Assembly: GCF_019312595.1 (NCBI RefSeq)
Contig: NZ_JAHWDQ010000001.1
Location: forward strand, 434,001 to 498,000
Direction of reading: 5' to 3'
Origin: Zhongshania aquimaris
GTDB lineage: Bacteria; Pseudomonadota; Gammaproteobacteria; Pseudomonadales; Spongiibacteraceae
Length of the DNA: 64,000 nucleotides
Part shown: piece after piece, positions 47,120 to 56,932 of the stretch
How positions within the stretch are numbered: the stretch's first letter is position 1
How the letters are laid out: each line of letters begins with the position of its first letter
Notes under the pieces: generated by a model
What the model was told of the DNA's origin: nothing
Database searches by the model: none
Seen by the model: only the letters and a program-made list of their open reading frames with translations
Made by a program: the position numbers and the translations under genes

Positions 47120-47965
47120 ATGAAATTCCCAGAAGAAACAATCAGCAACATGGCACAGCTACTCCCGCAAACGAATTTAGCCAACGACACAGCGAACACC
47201 GAACACCAACGCAACTACTCGGTTGAAGAACTGGCCATCGCCGCCAACACCACCGTTAGGAATATTCGCGCCTATCAAGATCGTGGCGTTCTTCCCCCCC
47301 CAGCCTTACAGGGGCGAAAAGGGATCTATAACAACGTCCATCTGTCCCGACTGCGCCTGATTGCCAACTTACTTGACCGCGGCTACACCCTTTCGAGCAT
47401 CAAAGAGTTAATTTCTGCGCTGGAAGAAGGTGTTGGTCTTAGCGAAGTCTTAGGTATTGAATCAGCACTGAACTCGCCGTGGACAAACGAGGCGCCGACA
47501 ACAATTGCCATGACCGAACTGGTTAAAATGTTCGGGACAAAACTAACCCCATCGGCGGTAAAAACGGCTCATGATTTAGGTTTGTTCAGTATTTCAGGCA
47601 CTCAATTGAGGGTCTCAAGTATGAATACTCTGAAGGTGTCTGAAGAATTATGTGCGACCGGCATTCCGTTAGATGAGCTACTCGATATATTGCGAATGAT
47701 GCGTGGCAACGTTCAACGGGTCGCCAATGAATTCGTGAAACTGGTTTCGCGACATGTATTAGAGCCTTACGCGGAACAGAAATTACCGCCGCCAGAAGAG
47801 CTACCCAAAATTGCGGAACTCATTTGGAAGCTGCGACCGCTAGCCGAAAAAGTGGTAGATGCAGAACTAGGCAGGGCGATGGAGATCGCCGCAAGTCAAT
47901 TCTTAGCGGACACCTTAGAATCGATTATGGACGACCTGCCAAAAGACTCGCCTTACAAGCCCTAG
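47120..47965 (+). CDS. MerR-family transcriptional regulator
   Basis: The protein has 281 residues from ATG 47120 (alternatives GTG 47111 or ATG 47150 remain possible; no strong RBS decides). The winged HTH is YSVEELAIAANTTVRNIRAYQDRG (about residues 33-56) with HLSRLRLIANLLDRGYTLSSIKELI (about 74-98). The rest is a long C-terminal domain without cysteine clusters, so it is an organic-ligand rather than a metal-sensing type. It is divergent from the TonB operon; the shared palindromes lie in between and at the BVMO operon, which makes it the best candidate regulator. Confidence 0.87.
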   Translation: MKFPEETISNMAQLLPQTNLANDTANTEHQRNYSVEELAIAANTTVRNIRAYQDRGVLPPPALQGRKGIYNNVHLSRLRLIANLLDRGYTLSSIKELISALEEGVGLSEVLGIESALNSPWTNEAPTTIAMTELVKMFGTKLTPSAVKTAHDLGLFSISGTQLRVSSMNTLKVSEELCATGIPLDELLDILRMMRGNVQRVANEFVKLVSRHVLEPYAEQKLPPPEELPKIAELIWKLRPLAEKVVDAELGRAMEIAASQFLADTLESIMDDLPKDSPYKP

Positions 47966-47983
47966 GGTCCGCCGCGCGCTGGC

Positions 47984-48655
47984 CTAAAGCCGCCAATCTA
48001 GCGGCGATTGGCCACGCGCTTGCAGATATGCATTTGCTTTAGAGAAATGACCACAACCCAAAAAACCGCGATGCGCTGACAGAGGTGATGGGTGAGGCGC
48101 CTCTAAAACCAAATGGCGCTGTCGATCGATTGACGCACCCTTCTTTTGCGCATGGCTTCCCCAGAGTAAAAACACCACACCTTCTCGACCGGCATTTAAT
48201 CGCTGAATTATCACGTCGGAAAATTTCTCCCAACCCCGCCCTTGATGTGAGCCGGCAGCGCCATCCTCTACTGTCAACACGCTATTGAGCAGCAATACTC
48301 CGCGCTCGGCCCACGGCTGCAAGCAACCATGCTTAGGGATATCAATGCCCAAGTCAGCATGCAACTCTTTATAAATATTTCGCAAAGACGGAGGAATTTT
48401 TACCTCTGGTGGCACCGAAAAACTAAGGCCATGCGCTTGGCCAAAACCGTGATAGGGGTCCTGCCCTAGTATCACTACTTTTACGTCATTAAAAGGTGTG
48501 TAATCCAGGGCAGAAAACCATTGCTCTAAGGGAGGATAAACCGCTGCGGATGAAGCTTTACGGCTTTCTATATATTGAAGCAAGTCTTGAAAATACGGCT
48601 GACTAAGCTGTTCGCCAATCTCGACCCTCCACGAGGGTTCTAACATTAATGCCAT
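47984..48655 (-). CDS. ung: Uracil-DNA glycosylase
   Basis: Ung removes uracil from DNA. The 223-residue protein has the catalytic loop [21 protein letters not shown] (with the active Asp, about residues 60-80) and the minor-groove loop [18 protein letters not shown]. The start ATG 48655 or 48646 (MLEPSWR) are both possible. The gene converges on the MerR gene with 18 bp between stops. It is a housekeeping gene without visible link to the neighbours. Confidence 0.96.
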   Translation of the reverse strand: MALMLEPSWRVEIGEQLSQPYFQDLLQYIESRKASSAAVYPPLEQWFSALDYTPFNDVKVVILGQDPYHGFGQAHGLSFSVPPEVKIPPSLRNIYKELHADLGIDIPKHGCLQPWAERGVLLLNSVLTVEDGAAGSHQGRGWEKFSDVIIQRLNAGREGVVFLLWGSHAQKKGASIDRQRHLVLEAPHPSPLSAHRGFLGCGHFSKANAYLQARGQSPLDWRL

Positions 48656-48718
48656 AACACCGGCCTGTAATTATCGATAGGAAATCGAAATGCATTCCAA
48701 GCCAAGTTTAACAAACTT

Positions 48719-49411
48719 TCAGTAGACGTACTCGCTCGTTGGCACCACATCAATTTCATCAAAATCGATAAAATTAACACAGCTATCTATCATCCGCTTC
48801 ATATTGTCTTGTTGCTTTTGACTGTTTCCCTCAGCGTTGTAAAACACCTCTGGATTCGTCATCGCCAATGCGGGAAAACACTCCTCGACTATCGCGTGAT
48901 AACACCCGACATCTTTTCCTGCGACGTCACTGACAATATTCTGCACATAGCGAAAGGTTGACTGGGTTTCTAAAGCCACTGTGGTATGTGTATTTTGCCA
49001 ATAATCCAGCCACGCTTGATATTCCAACCGTCGCGGGCAACGCAGCAACGCTATTTGACTAAACCCTGGCGTTCGCTGTCCCGCTTCTGTTTGGTGCTGG
49101 GTATTTGGCAGACGTTCAATTTCATTGACATGGTAGCGACTAAACTGTGCGCAAAATGCCTGCACCTGTTTATCAATAGTCGCGCCACTAACCGTGTCGT
49201 CCAAGTAGACACTGCACATGGCATCAAAGGCTGCAGCGGAATTTTCCATGCGCAACTCCGCAGCTGCTTCGACATCACTATCGACGATATTAAGCTGAAT
49301 CCTGCACACTCCCTTGGTTTCCCTTAAACGGGGAACCAATTCCCTGTGTAGGGCATCTGCAAATCGTTCTTCTGCAGTTTCAAACCACAGCAAATAAATA
49401 AGCTTCCGCAT
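48719..49411 (-). CDS. EthD-like dimeric alpha-beta barrel protein (two domains)
   Basis: The 230-residue protein looks like two EthD/dimeric alpha-beta barrel domains in tandem: about residues 1-105 (MRKLIYLLWFETAEERFADAL) and 120-215 (RLEYQAWLDYWQNTHTTVALE, resembling the EthD motif). EthD proteins assist or catalyse small reactions in ether and polyketide degradation. The ATG at 49411 is preferred to a GTG two codons earlier. It follows the SDR gene on the minus strand by 27 nt and probably shares its transcript. The exact reaction is unknown. Confidence 0.65.
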   Translation of the reverse strand: MRKLIYLLWFETAEERFADALHRELVPRLRETKGVCRIQLNIVDSDVEAAAELRMENSAAAFDAMCSVYLDDTVSGATIDKQVQAFCAQFSRYHVNEIERLPNTQHQTEAGQRTPGFSQIALLRCPRRLEYQAWLDYWQNTHTTVALETQSTFRYVQNIVSDVAGKDVGCYHAIVEECFPALAMTNPEVFYNAEGNSQKQQDNMKRMIDSCVNFIDFDEIDVVPTSEYVY

Positions 49412-49438
49412 TACCACTCCGTGCTGTACCTATTTCGG

Positions 49439-50215
49439 TTAGATACCGATTGGCGGCGTCGCCGTAGATGCATTATCAATCAGCATTTCCGCAGCGTTTA
49501 TAAAGCGCGACTCATCTGATGCCAAGTAAAGCACTAATGACGCAATATCTTCAGGTTCACACATCGGATTTGCTTCGGTAGACAAAGATTCAATTTCTTC
49601 CCTGCTCGCCGTTTCTTGACCGGTAGCCACTTTAAACACCATTGGCGTTTTCACACCATCCGGGTGAATAGAATTACAGCGGATGCCGTTGCGCTTCTCC
49701 CGGCAATATAGCGCTACCGACTTGGTCAACGCCATAACCGCGCCCTTACTCGCGCTGTATGCTGCAACAAAAGACATACCGTGCATCGCGGCTACCGACG
49801 ACATATTTATAATGGAACCGCCGTTTCCCGCGGCTTCCATCGCGGGAATTGCGGTCTTACAACCCAAAAATACCCCTTCACTATTGACTGCATTAACCCG
49901 TCTATAATCTTCCAGGCTACACTCAACCACATTCCCCAGCGCCATCATGCCAGCATTATTGACCAGCACATCTAAACGACCGAAACGCTCAACGGCGGTA
50001 CTAACCACATGCTGCCAATCAGATTCGCTGGTCACATTGTGCTTAATAAAAATCGCGCGCTCACCAATCTGCGCCGCCACCGCCTGACCGTCTTTTTCAT
50101 TCAAATCGGTAAGCACAACAAATGCGCCCTGCTCAGCCAGCATCACCGCATCGGCCTTACCCATACCGCTAGCGGCGCCCGTAATAATACATACCTTACC
50201 TTCAACGCGGCCCAT
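49439..50215 (-). CDS. SDR family oxidoreductase
   Basis: The 258-residue classical SDR has TGAASGMGKADA as cofactor motif (about residues 12-23), NNAGMMALG, Ser in INMSSVAAMHG, and YSASKGA (about residues 155-161). An acidic residue after the second strand (LTDLNEKDG) suggests NAD rather than NADP. It precedes the EthD-like gene (27 nt), so the two probably act on one compound. The substrate alcohol or ketone is unknown. Confidence 0.88.
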   Translation of the reverse strand: MGRVEGKVCIITGAASGMGKADAVMLAEQGAFVVLTDLNEKDGQAVAAQIGERAIFIKHNVTSESDWQHVVSTAVERFGRLDVLVNNAGMMALGNVVECSLEDYRRVNAVNSEGVFLGCKTAIPAMEAAGNGGSIINMSSVAAMHGMSFVAAYSASKGAVMALTKSVALYCREKRNGIRCNSIHPDGVKTPMVFKVATGQETASREEIESLSTEANPMCEPEDIASLVLYLASDESRFINAAEMLIDNASTATPPIGI

Positions 50216-50403
50216 ACCTTACCTCAACATTGTTATTGGTTTCTAAATTTGCGTGACGTGTTTGTCATAGCAAGCACCTGTATTCATTATCGCAACAAAA
50301 GTTACAGGATTCTAACCGCAAGTAAATCACGCATTTGATCAAAAAAAAAGCGCAGAGTAATTACCCTTTGGTAAGATTAGTCAGACATCGACTTGGAGCC
50401 ACT

Positions 50404-51102
50404 ATGAATATCCCCTCACTGACCAATAAAATCGCGATAACCTCATTATTACTATTAGCTCTAGGCGCAGCTGGCGTTCGATTCCATTGGTATACCTTTC
50501 AAATTGGTTTACTGATGTTTAGCCTTGCCGCCTTGCTAGGTTTTATCAGTATTTGTGCCTCCGCGCTCTTTACTCGACGCACGTCAGATCCAATCGGCCG
50601 ACGCCAACTCAGCCAAGCTGCCATCATCGCGCTGCCAGCCATCATTTTTTTTAGCCTCAGCCTATTTCGCGGCGCCGGCGCACCACTCATCCACGATATT
50701 ACGACAGATACTGAAAACCCGCCGCAATTCATAGCAGCCAAGCAAAACCGTCTGCCAAGTGATAATAGCCTGAACTATCAGACGAGCAACTCATCGCTTC
50801 AAAAGCAAGCTTATCCGGACGTGCAAACAATCCCTAGCGTACTGTCAATTGATGAGGCACAAGGAAAGGCGATCACCATTGCCAAAGAACTAGGCTGGGA
50901 CATCAACTACCAAGAACATGGACATATAGAAGCTAGCGTCAGAAGTTTTTGGTTCGGCTTTACTGATGATATTGTAATTCGTATAGCGCAAACGCCTAGC
51001 GGATCGATCATAGATCTTCGTTCATCCTCCCGAGTGGGCAAAGGTGATCTTGGCGAAAATGCCAAACGGATTCGACAATTTACCGAGCTCTACCTAAAGT
51101 AA
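50404..51102 (+). CDS. DUF1499 domain membrane protein
   Basis: Read from ATG 50404 (MNIPSLTNKIAITSLL), the 232-residue protein has three hydrophobic segments in the first 110 residues and then a DUF1499 domain (SVLSIDEAQGKAITIAKELGWDINYQEHG region, about residues 140-230, with RSSSRVGKGDLGENA). The family has no defined function. The frame could open 23 codons earlier, but this start matches the membrane-first design. It is monocistronic. Confidence 0.82.
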   Translation: MNIPSLTNKIAITSLLLLALGAAGVRFHWYTFQIGLLMFSLAALLGFISICASALFTRRTSDPIGRRQLSQAAIIALPAIIFFSLSLFRGAGAPLIHDITTDTENPPQFIAAKQNRLPSDNSLNYQTSNSSLQKQAYPDVQTIPSVLSIDEAQGKAITIAKELGWDINYQEHGHIEASVRSFWFGFTDDIVIRIAQTPSGSIIDLRSSSRVGKGDLGENAKRIRQFTELYLK

Positions 51103-51478
51103 GCTAGCGAATAGATAGCTCACAAAAATAAGGCGGCAGGTGCTCGACAACAGGACTATACTTCGCTGGAAGTTTACGTTTACCCTGTTCAGCTATGTCT
51201 TACCATTAATGCAAACTAAGCATAGACAACATTCAGAATAACAGTTGTATATGGGGGGACTGGCGATTCAGATGTCAAACGCTCAGGCTAGCCTAGTGGC
51301 AAAACTAACTGCTGGTAGATATAGCAAAATAGGATAGATCTCAAATGACAGCAGCAGTAGGTGGGTTCTTATTCTGAAAAACAATACATCAAAGCCAACA
51401 TCGAGCCGAAGCCAAAAAAATGGCAAAGGTAGCGGTAAATACCTTGGTCTGCAGCGGAAATTAAGTAGCGTCCTATTT
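51103..51478. other. Leader region of the GGDEF/EAL gene with open frame lacking a normal start
   Basis: The interval has no tRNA or terminator that I recognise. From 51338 onward the frame of the GGDEF/EAL protein is open and reads like a basic cytosolic leader plus the first part of a membrane helix, but contains no ATG, GTG or TTG before 51479. An SD-like AGGTGG (51359-51364) is 6 nt before an ATT codon at 51371. A short ATG frame (51345-51377) in another phase overlaps this. Confidence 0.6.
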
Positions 51479-54244
51479 TTGGCAATTGCCTTAGTCATGG
51501 GTGCACGCGGCTACTACACATATGTACAAACCAGTGCCGACCACCACGAAGCTATCAACGACGATTTATTGCAACTTGAGAACACCCTCTTATCATTGCA
51601 GCGTCACGCCAATGACGAGCTGTTCCGCGTGGCATACAGCCAAATTATTCCAGATATACGAAACCTTGAAAACTCAGGCCTAGACGGCCAAACCACTTCC
51701 CACGAAGCGCATGCGCTATCACTGTCTGGCATTGATTCAATTAACTACCTCACGATTGATGGACAGCTCATTTCAAGCTCTCGCCAAGCTTCATCCATGT
51801 TAGAACTAAGCCATACCCAAATTCAGCGTGCGCTTAAAGCTATAGCGAACAACAAACACCCATTCGCCACCTTAGATTGCAATTCTCAGTGTTATCAACA
51901 GGTGTTCGTCCCCAGCGCAGATCACAATGGTATAAACTTTATTATTAATATAAATCGCCCCGTGAAAATTTTGATAGACGATTTTTGGGATATTACTGGC
52001 TCAGAATTGGCCATAGTCGGGATTGAGAATAGTCACGGCAGCCTACGAAACCAGCTAACGATGCTAGCCAATCGCTCTTCCAATACCAGTGAACTTTTGC
52101 AAAAATTCGCTAAAAATATTGATCGCGGAGATCTGGTGCGCCGCAATTATATCGGCCACAAGGAAAAACACAGCGCACGCTTTTTTCCTCTCCCGCCAAG
52201 TGCTTCGGGGCAATTTTATGTCGCCATAATAAAAGATAATGCTCAGGTTCACGGACATGAACTTAAAACAGTAAAAGAAATATTTTTAAGCTCTCTAATA
52301 ACCCTTGCCTTAATCATGCTACTCATCGCGGTAATTCTAAGGCCGTCCCTAAACCGGCTACTAGGGCTGGCCAAAATACTGCCACTACTACCTCAAGGTC
52401 GATTTGACGACGCCCGACAATCACTTAACAAACTTGAGTCGAACTCTCGCTGGGGCGACGAGATCGATATCCTTGCGACCACTTTTGAGAAAGTGATTAC
52501 CTCGCTAGATAGCATGGATCAGATAGTAAACGACCACAGGAACGAACTCGCTTCAAAAATTGACGCCCTGACCGAGGCTAAGGTATTCAATGAAACCTTA
52601 CTAGACAGCTCCCCCCTCGCCATTATTATCCACGACGCCGAGGGCCAAATTCGCAATATCAACAAATTGGGGCGCCAACTCTGCGGCTTAAGTGAACAAA
52701 CACCACCCGATGCCAATATCAATAGTTGGGTAAAGAACGATCGTCAATCAACGAGTCTCACCAAGTCATTGCACCCTATTTTGAATTCTGAGGGCAAAAA
52801 AACCCAAGGTGAGACGTCATTTTTTACCAGCGACGGCAGGAAACTTGATTTTCTATGGACTCACAGCAGCCTGTTTATAAGCGGTGAACTCAGCATATTG
52901 TCTCTTGGCATAGATATCACCGAACGTCGTGAAGCAAGCGAAAGTTTGCGCTGGCTGGGGCAGCATGACCGAGTAACCGGCTTGCTAAATCGCAACAGTT
53001 TTACCGAGGATGCGAATAACTACATCAGTCGATATCAAAAAGTGATGTTAATCGAACTTCTGATGATCGATATCGACGACTTCGCCATTTTTAATGACCG
53101 TCATGGCTTTGAGGCGGGCGACAAACTACTCAACGATCTTGCAGCTCATCTCCACCAGTCGCTGCCGCAGGACACCCTGCTATCAAGAACCGGTTCAGGT
53201 GAGTTTTGTGCATTGATTCACCATGAACTAGACACTCAACTTAGCGCCAGAGACCTGTGCCTAGACCATCTTATGAGTTACACATTTAAGTATGGTGACG
53301 ACGAAGAGCAAATAAGCTTATCTGGCGTTATTGATTCGTTTAATGAAAATCTGAGTGGGATCGACGAACTCATTTCAAACACGACATCAACAATGTTGAG
53401 AGTCAAAAACAAATTCCGCGGTCATTTATTCTATGCCGATGGCGAGGACGACGACAGCAGTCGCTCCTCTCGGCACAAAAAATACCAGATGAAGGAACAA
53501 TTGCTATCCGCATTAAATGACAATCGTTTAGTGCTATTTTACCAACCGATTTTGGACCTAAACACCAACACGATTAGTCACTGTGAATGCTTAGTCCGCT
53601 TACTCGACAACGAAGGTCAATTTATCGCGCCGGCAAAATTCCTTGGCATTGCCTCTGAATCAGGGCTGCTTCCCAAGCTCGATTATTCGGTAATTGAAAA
53701 AGCAATGCGCCAGCAATATCTTTGGGAGGAGTCCGGAATCACTACCGGCTTAAGTATTAACATTACCGCGCCGACCTTAGAGCAAGCTGATTTCAAAGAG
53801 CGTATCGAAGAACTGATTCATTTAACGGGCGCTAATCCACACCGACTTATTTTTGAAATTGTCGAAACCGATGCCATTTCAAACTTACATGTTACCCACG
53901 ATTTACTAAACCACTTTAAAGACATCGGCGCCAAAATCGCCTTTGACGATTTTGGCATAGGCTTCACCTCTTTTGAGTACGTTCGCGATCTGCCCGTTGA
54001 TTATATTAAAATCGACCAGTCTTTTATTCGTTTTATCCACGAGCGGGAGCAAGATCAGGTTCTCGTTAAATCCATGGTCGAAATGAGCCACAGCCTCGGT
54101 AAAAAAGTGATCGTCGAGGGCGTCGAGAACAAAGCGGCCCTCAAAATAGTGAAAGATATGGGTGTTGAGTATGTTCAGGGATACTACGTGTGCCGCCCCA
54201 TGCCAATAAGCGCGCTAGATCTGTCGCTACACTTACGTCACTAG
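51479..54244 (+). CDS. PAS-GGDEF-EAL c-di-GMP protein with degenerate GGDEF
   Basis: The protein controls c-di-GMP. From TTG 51479 it has 921 residues, but the first membrane helix would be cut short, so the true start is probably 30-36 codons upstream (see region 51103-51478). Order: TM1, a periplasmic sensor (about residues 30-250), TM2 (about 265-285), a HAMP-like linker, PAS (about 370-470), GGDEF (about 490-640) and EAL (about 675-915). The GGDEF site reads GSGEF, so cyclase activity is doubtful. EAL residues are retained: ECLVRL, NIT, FEIVET, DDFG, IKIDQSF, EGVEN and QGYY. It is therefore likely a phosphodiesterase. Confidence 0.88.
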   Translation: MAIALVMGARGYYTYVQTSADHHEAINDDLLQLENTLLSLQRHANDELFRVAYSQIIPDIRNLENSGLDGQTTSHEAHALSLSGIDSINYLTIDGQLISSSRQASSMLELSHTQIQRALKAIANNKHPFATLDCNSQCYQQVFVPSADHNGINFIININRPVKILIDDFWDITGSELAIVGIENSHGSLRNQLTMLANRSSNTSELLQKFAKNIDRGDLVRRNYIGHKEKHSARFFPLPPSASGQFYVAIIKDNAQVHGHELKTVKEIFLSSLITLALIMLLIAVILRPSLNRLLGLAKILPLLPQGRFDDARQSLNKLESNSRWGDEIDILATTFEKVITSLDSMDQIVNDHRNELASKIDALTEAKVFNETLLDSSPLAIIIHDAEGQIRNINKLGRQLCGLSEQTPPDANINSWVKNDRQSTSLTKSLHPILNSEGKKTQGETSFFTSDGRKLDFLWTHSSLFISGELSILSLGIDITERREASESLRWLGQHDRVTGLLNRNSFTEDANNYISRYQKVMLIELLMIDIDDFAIFNDRHGFEAGDKLLNDLAAHLHQSLPQDTLLSRTGSGEFCALIHHELDTQLSARDLCLDHLMSYTFKYGDDEEQISLSGVIDSFNENLSGIDELISNTTSTMLRVKNKFRGHLFYADGEDDDSSRSSRHKKYQMKEQLLSALNDNRLVLFYQPILDLNTNTISHCECLVRLLDNEGQFIAPAKFLGIASESGLLPKLDYSVIEKAMRQQYLWEESGITTGLSINITAPTLEQADFKERIEELIHLTGANPHRLIFEIVETDAISNLHVTHDLLNHFKDIGAKIAFDDFGIGFTSFEYVRDLPVDYIKIDQSFIRFIHEREQDQVLVKSMVEMSHSLGKKVIVEGVENKAALKIVKDMGVEYVQGYYVCRPMPISALDLSLHLRH

Positions 54245-54270
54245 GGTGGCGTACACCGGCCCTGACCTGC

Positions 54271-55755
54271 TCAGTGCGTGCTACGTACCCTGGACACGGC
54301 ATTCTTCCAACCGGTATACCGCCGGGCTCGGTCCACTTCATTCATCGCAGGATCAAAGCCGCTTTCGCAGCGCCACAATGCCCCAATTTCGTCTAGAGAC
54401 TGGTAAACACCAAGCTGCAATCCTGCTAAGTATGCGGCACCAAGTGCCGTGGTTTCGGTAACCTGAGGGCGTTCGCAGCGACAATCCAAGGTATCAGCCA
54501 AGCGCTGCACAACCCAGTTATTCGCAACCATGCCGCCATCAACGCGCAAAGTCGTAAAATCAGCACCATCGCCACGCATAGCTTCTAGTAAATCTCGGGT
54601 TTGATAACAGACCGATTCCAATGTCGCCCTTGCGATATGGGCGATACCGGTATCACGGGTAATACCCAGAATAGCGCCGCGAGCGTCGGGATCCCAATAC
54701 GGCGCGCCTAATCCGGTAAAAGCCGGCACCATATACACGCCGTTGGAGCTCTCAACACTTTCCGCAAGAGGCTGGGTTTCCGCCGCCGACCCGATTAATT
54801 GTAAACCGTCGCGCAACCATTGCACCGCCGCACCAGCAACAAAAATACTGCCCTCTAGGGCGTAGCACACTTCACCACGGATACGATACGCAACCGTTGT
54901 GAGTAATCTGTGCTCGGAACGCAATGCCACTGTTCCCGTATTCAAGACCACAAAGCAGCCTGTTCCATAAGTGCTTTTCGCCATACCGGGCTCAAAACAT
55001 GCCTGACCAACGGTCGCGGCTTGCTGGTCGCCAATGAGAGCGCAAATGGGAATATCTGCGCCAAACCACTGACTGTCACAGCGGCCATAATCATCACAGC
55101 TATCTTTTACTTCCGGCAACATGGATTCAGGGATATTGAATAATGCCAGCAGATCGGCATCCCATTGCTGGCTATGAATATTAAACAACAGCGTCCTGGA
55201 GGCATTAGTCGCATCAGTGGCGTGTTCAGCGCCGCCAGTAAGCCGCCAAAGTAAAAAACTATCCACGGTTCCAAAAGCGAGTTCACCGGCTAGTGCGCGC
55301 GCTCTCACGCCACTGACATTATCTAAAATCCAGCCAACTTTACTGCCAGAGAAATACGGGTCTAGGAGTAATCCACTGCGCTGCGAGACAATGCTCTCAA
55401 CGCCCTGTCCCTTAAGCTCTGCGCACCGAGCGGCCGTCCTTCTATCTTGCCAAACAATCGCCGGATACACCGCTTCACCGGTTTTTCGGTCCCAAACAAT
55501 CGTGGTTTCTCGCTGATTAGTAATCCCGATACCAGCGATATCCGCAGCGCTAATGCCAGCCGCCGAAATCGCTTTGCGACAACTATTTAATGTGGTTTCC
55601 CAAATTTCTTCTGGGTCGTGTTCAACCCAAGCATCTTGAGGGTAATACTGGGTAAACTCCTGTTGACCAACACCGCAAATTTCGCCACTTTGATTAAACA
55701 CGATGGCACGCGAACTCGTGGTGCCCTGATCAATAGCCAGAATAAAATTATCCAT
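54271..55755 (-). CDS. glpK: Glycerol kinase
   Basis: GlpK makes sn-glycerol 3-phosphate from glycerol and ATP. The 494-residue protein starts [20 protein letters not shown], the FGGY signature, and has the ATP-site motifs [11 protein letters not shown] and [12 protein letters not shown] (about residues 260-400). Length is normal. It stands alone here: no glpF, glpD or glpR neighbours. Its 3' end is 26 bp from the convergent GGDEF/EAL gene. Confidence 0.95.
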   Translation of the reverse strand: MDNFILAIDQGTTSSRAIVFNQSGEICGVGQQEFTQYYPQDAWVEHDPEEIWETTLNSCRKAISAAGISAADIAGIGITNQRETTIVWDRKTGEAVYPAIVWQDRRTAARCAELKGQGVESIVSQRSGLLLDPYFSGSKVGWILDNVSGVRARALAGELAFGTVDSFLLWRLTGGAEHATDATNASRTLLFNIHSQQWDADLLALFNIPESMLPEVKDSCDDYGRCDSQWFGADIPICALIGDQQAATVGQACFEPGMAKSTYGTGCFVVLNTGTVALRSEHRLLTTVAYRIRGEVCYALEGSIFVAGAAVQWLRDGLQLIGSAAETQPLAESVESSNGVYMVPAFTGLGAPYWDPDARGAILGITRDTGIAHIARATLESVCYQTRDLLEAMRGDGADFTTLRVDGGMVANNWVVQRLADTLDCRCERPQVTETTALGAAYLAGLQLGVYQSLDEIGALWRCESGFDPAMNEVDRARRYTGWKNAVSRVRSTH

Positions 55756-55852
55756 TCGCCCTCCCCTCCTTCAAGTCATCATCGCGCTATGATGGCAGAG
55801 ACAAAGGGCGGCGACCAGAAGCTAAGCCGCCTGTGGCATCAAGAATCTAGGT

Positions 55853-56602
55853 TTAAGCGAGAATTCCACCGTCAACACGAATATGTTCACCCGTAATATG
55901 GCAGCCGTCTTCAGACGCAAGCATGGCAATAACACCCGCCACCACCTCAGGCCCTTTTGCACCCGTTAGCGACGTGATTCGCGTTAACAAATCAAAATCT
56001 GCGTCGGCGGGAAAGGTCACACCCTGTGCCATATTGGTATTAATATCGCCGGGGCAAACACAGTTAGCTCTTACACCACGCTTAGCGTATTCCACCGCAA
56101 TGCTGCGTGTCATCGACAACACCCCGCCTTTGCTGGCGGCGTAAGCCACGCCCCAAGGCAAGCCTTGCAGCGATGCGGTAGACGCCGCATTGACGATATT
56201 ACCCTTGGTTTTTAGCAACTCCGGCAGCACTGCTTTGCACAGCAAAAACGTGCCAGTAAGGTTAACAGCAATGACCTGCTCCCACACCGACAAATCTAAC
56301 TCGTGACAGTTAGAAAATCGCAAAATACCAGCCATGTTCACCACCGCATCAAGCCGCCCGAATTCATTGACGCAAGCTTCAACACAACGCTCTGCGGCGC
56401 CGGCTTCACTGATATCAAAACGGTGGGCTACGGCGCGTCCGCCAAGCGAGGAAATGTCATCAACCAAGCTTAGTAAATCGGCCTCATTGATATCTGTACA
56501 CCATACACTAGCGCCCTCAGCGGCAACTCTCAATGCGCTCGCCCGACCTATCCCAGCCCCTGCACCCGTGACCATGACTACTTTGTTTTCAAATCGATTC
56601 AT
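55853..56602 (-). CDS. SDR family oxidoreductase
   Basis: From ATG 56602 (MNRFENKVVMVTGAGAGIGRAS) the protein has 249 residues; the frame continues 24 codons upstream without family similarity, and AAGGT precedes this ATG. Motifs are TGAGAGIGRA, VNMAGI (NNAG-like), and YAASKGGVLS as active site. The Asp in CTDINEADL favours NAD. It is divergent from an acyl-CoA dehydrogenase pair and may act in the same acyl-CoA or alcohol pathway. Confidence 0.88.
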   Translation of the reverse strand: MNRFENKVVMVTGAGAGIGRASALRVAAEGASVWCTDINEADLLSLVDDISSLGGRAVAHRFDISEAGAAERCVEACVNEFGRLDAVVNMAGILRFSNCHELDLSVWEQVIAVNLTGTFLLCKAVLPELLKTKGNIVNAASTASLQGLPWGVAYAASKGGVLSMTRSIAVEYAKRGVRANCVCPGDINTNMAQGVTFPADADFDLLTRITSLTGAKGPEVVAGVIAMLASEDGCHITGEHIRVDGGILA

Positions 56603-56932
56603 TTTTTTACCTTTTATTATTGTTACGTCACCACCATTCCCAGCGGCACAAACCGGTCGTAACATGGCAGACAATTGCCTCTGTCGTCTACCCTTACCAC
56701 ATCACATGAATGATAAGTTCAAAAATACATACCAGCCAGCCACACCAAGTAAGGTCCATACCATTCAACAACTGACCGCTTTTGATAGTCTGTATGACGT
56801 GTTTCGTCCTTGTCTTTAAAGCCCCGTCGGCTAAGCTAATCTCACATTTATTGCAGACAAAATTAGCCGAAAACAGTCGCATTGGCGACTGCTAGGTTCT
56901 GCGCGTCAACCCACTATGTTAAGGAGACCGAC

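Noticed and set aside
46942-47226. 94-codon plus-strand frame before the MerR gene
   Set aside because: It overlaps the MerR start in another phase and lies over the promoter and repeat region; it has no family features.
54271-55755. glpK as part of the hydrophobic-compound regulon
   Set aside because: Its upstream region shows no copy of the palindrome or promoter motif; glycerol release from lipids is a plausible link but unsupported.
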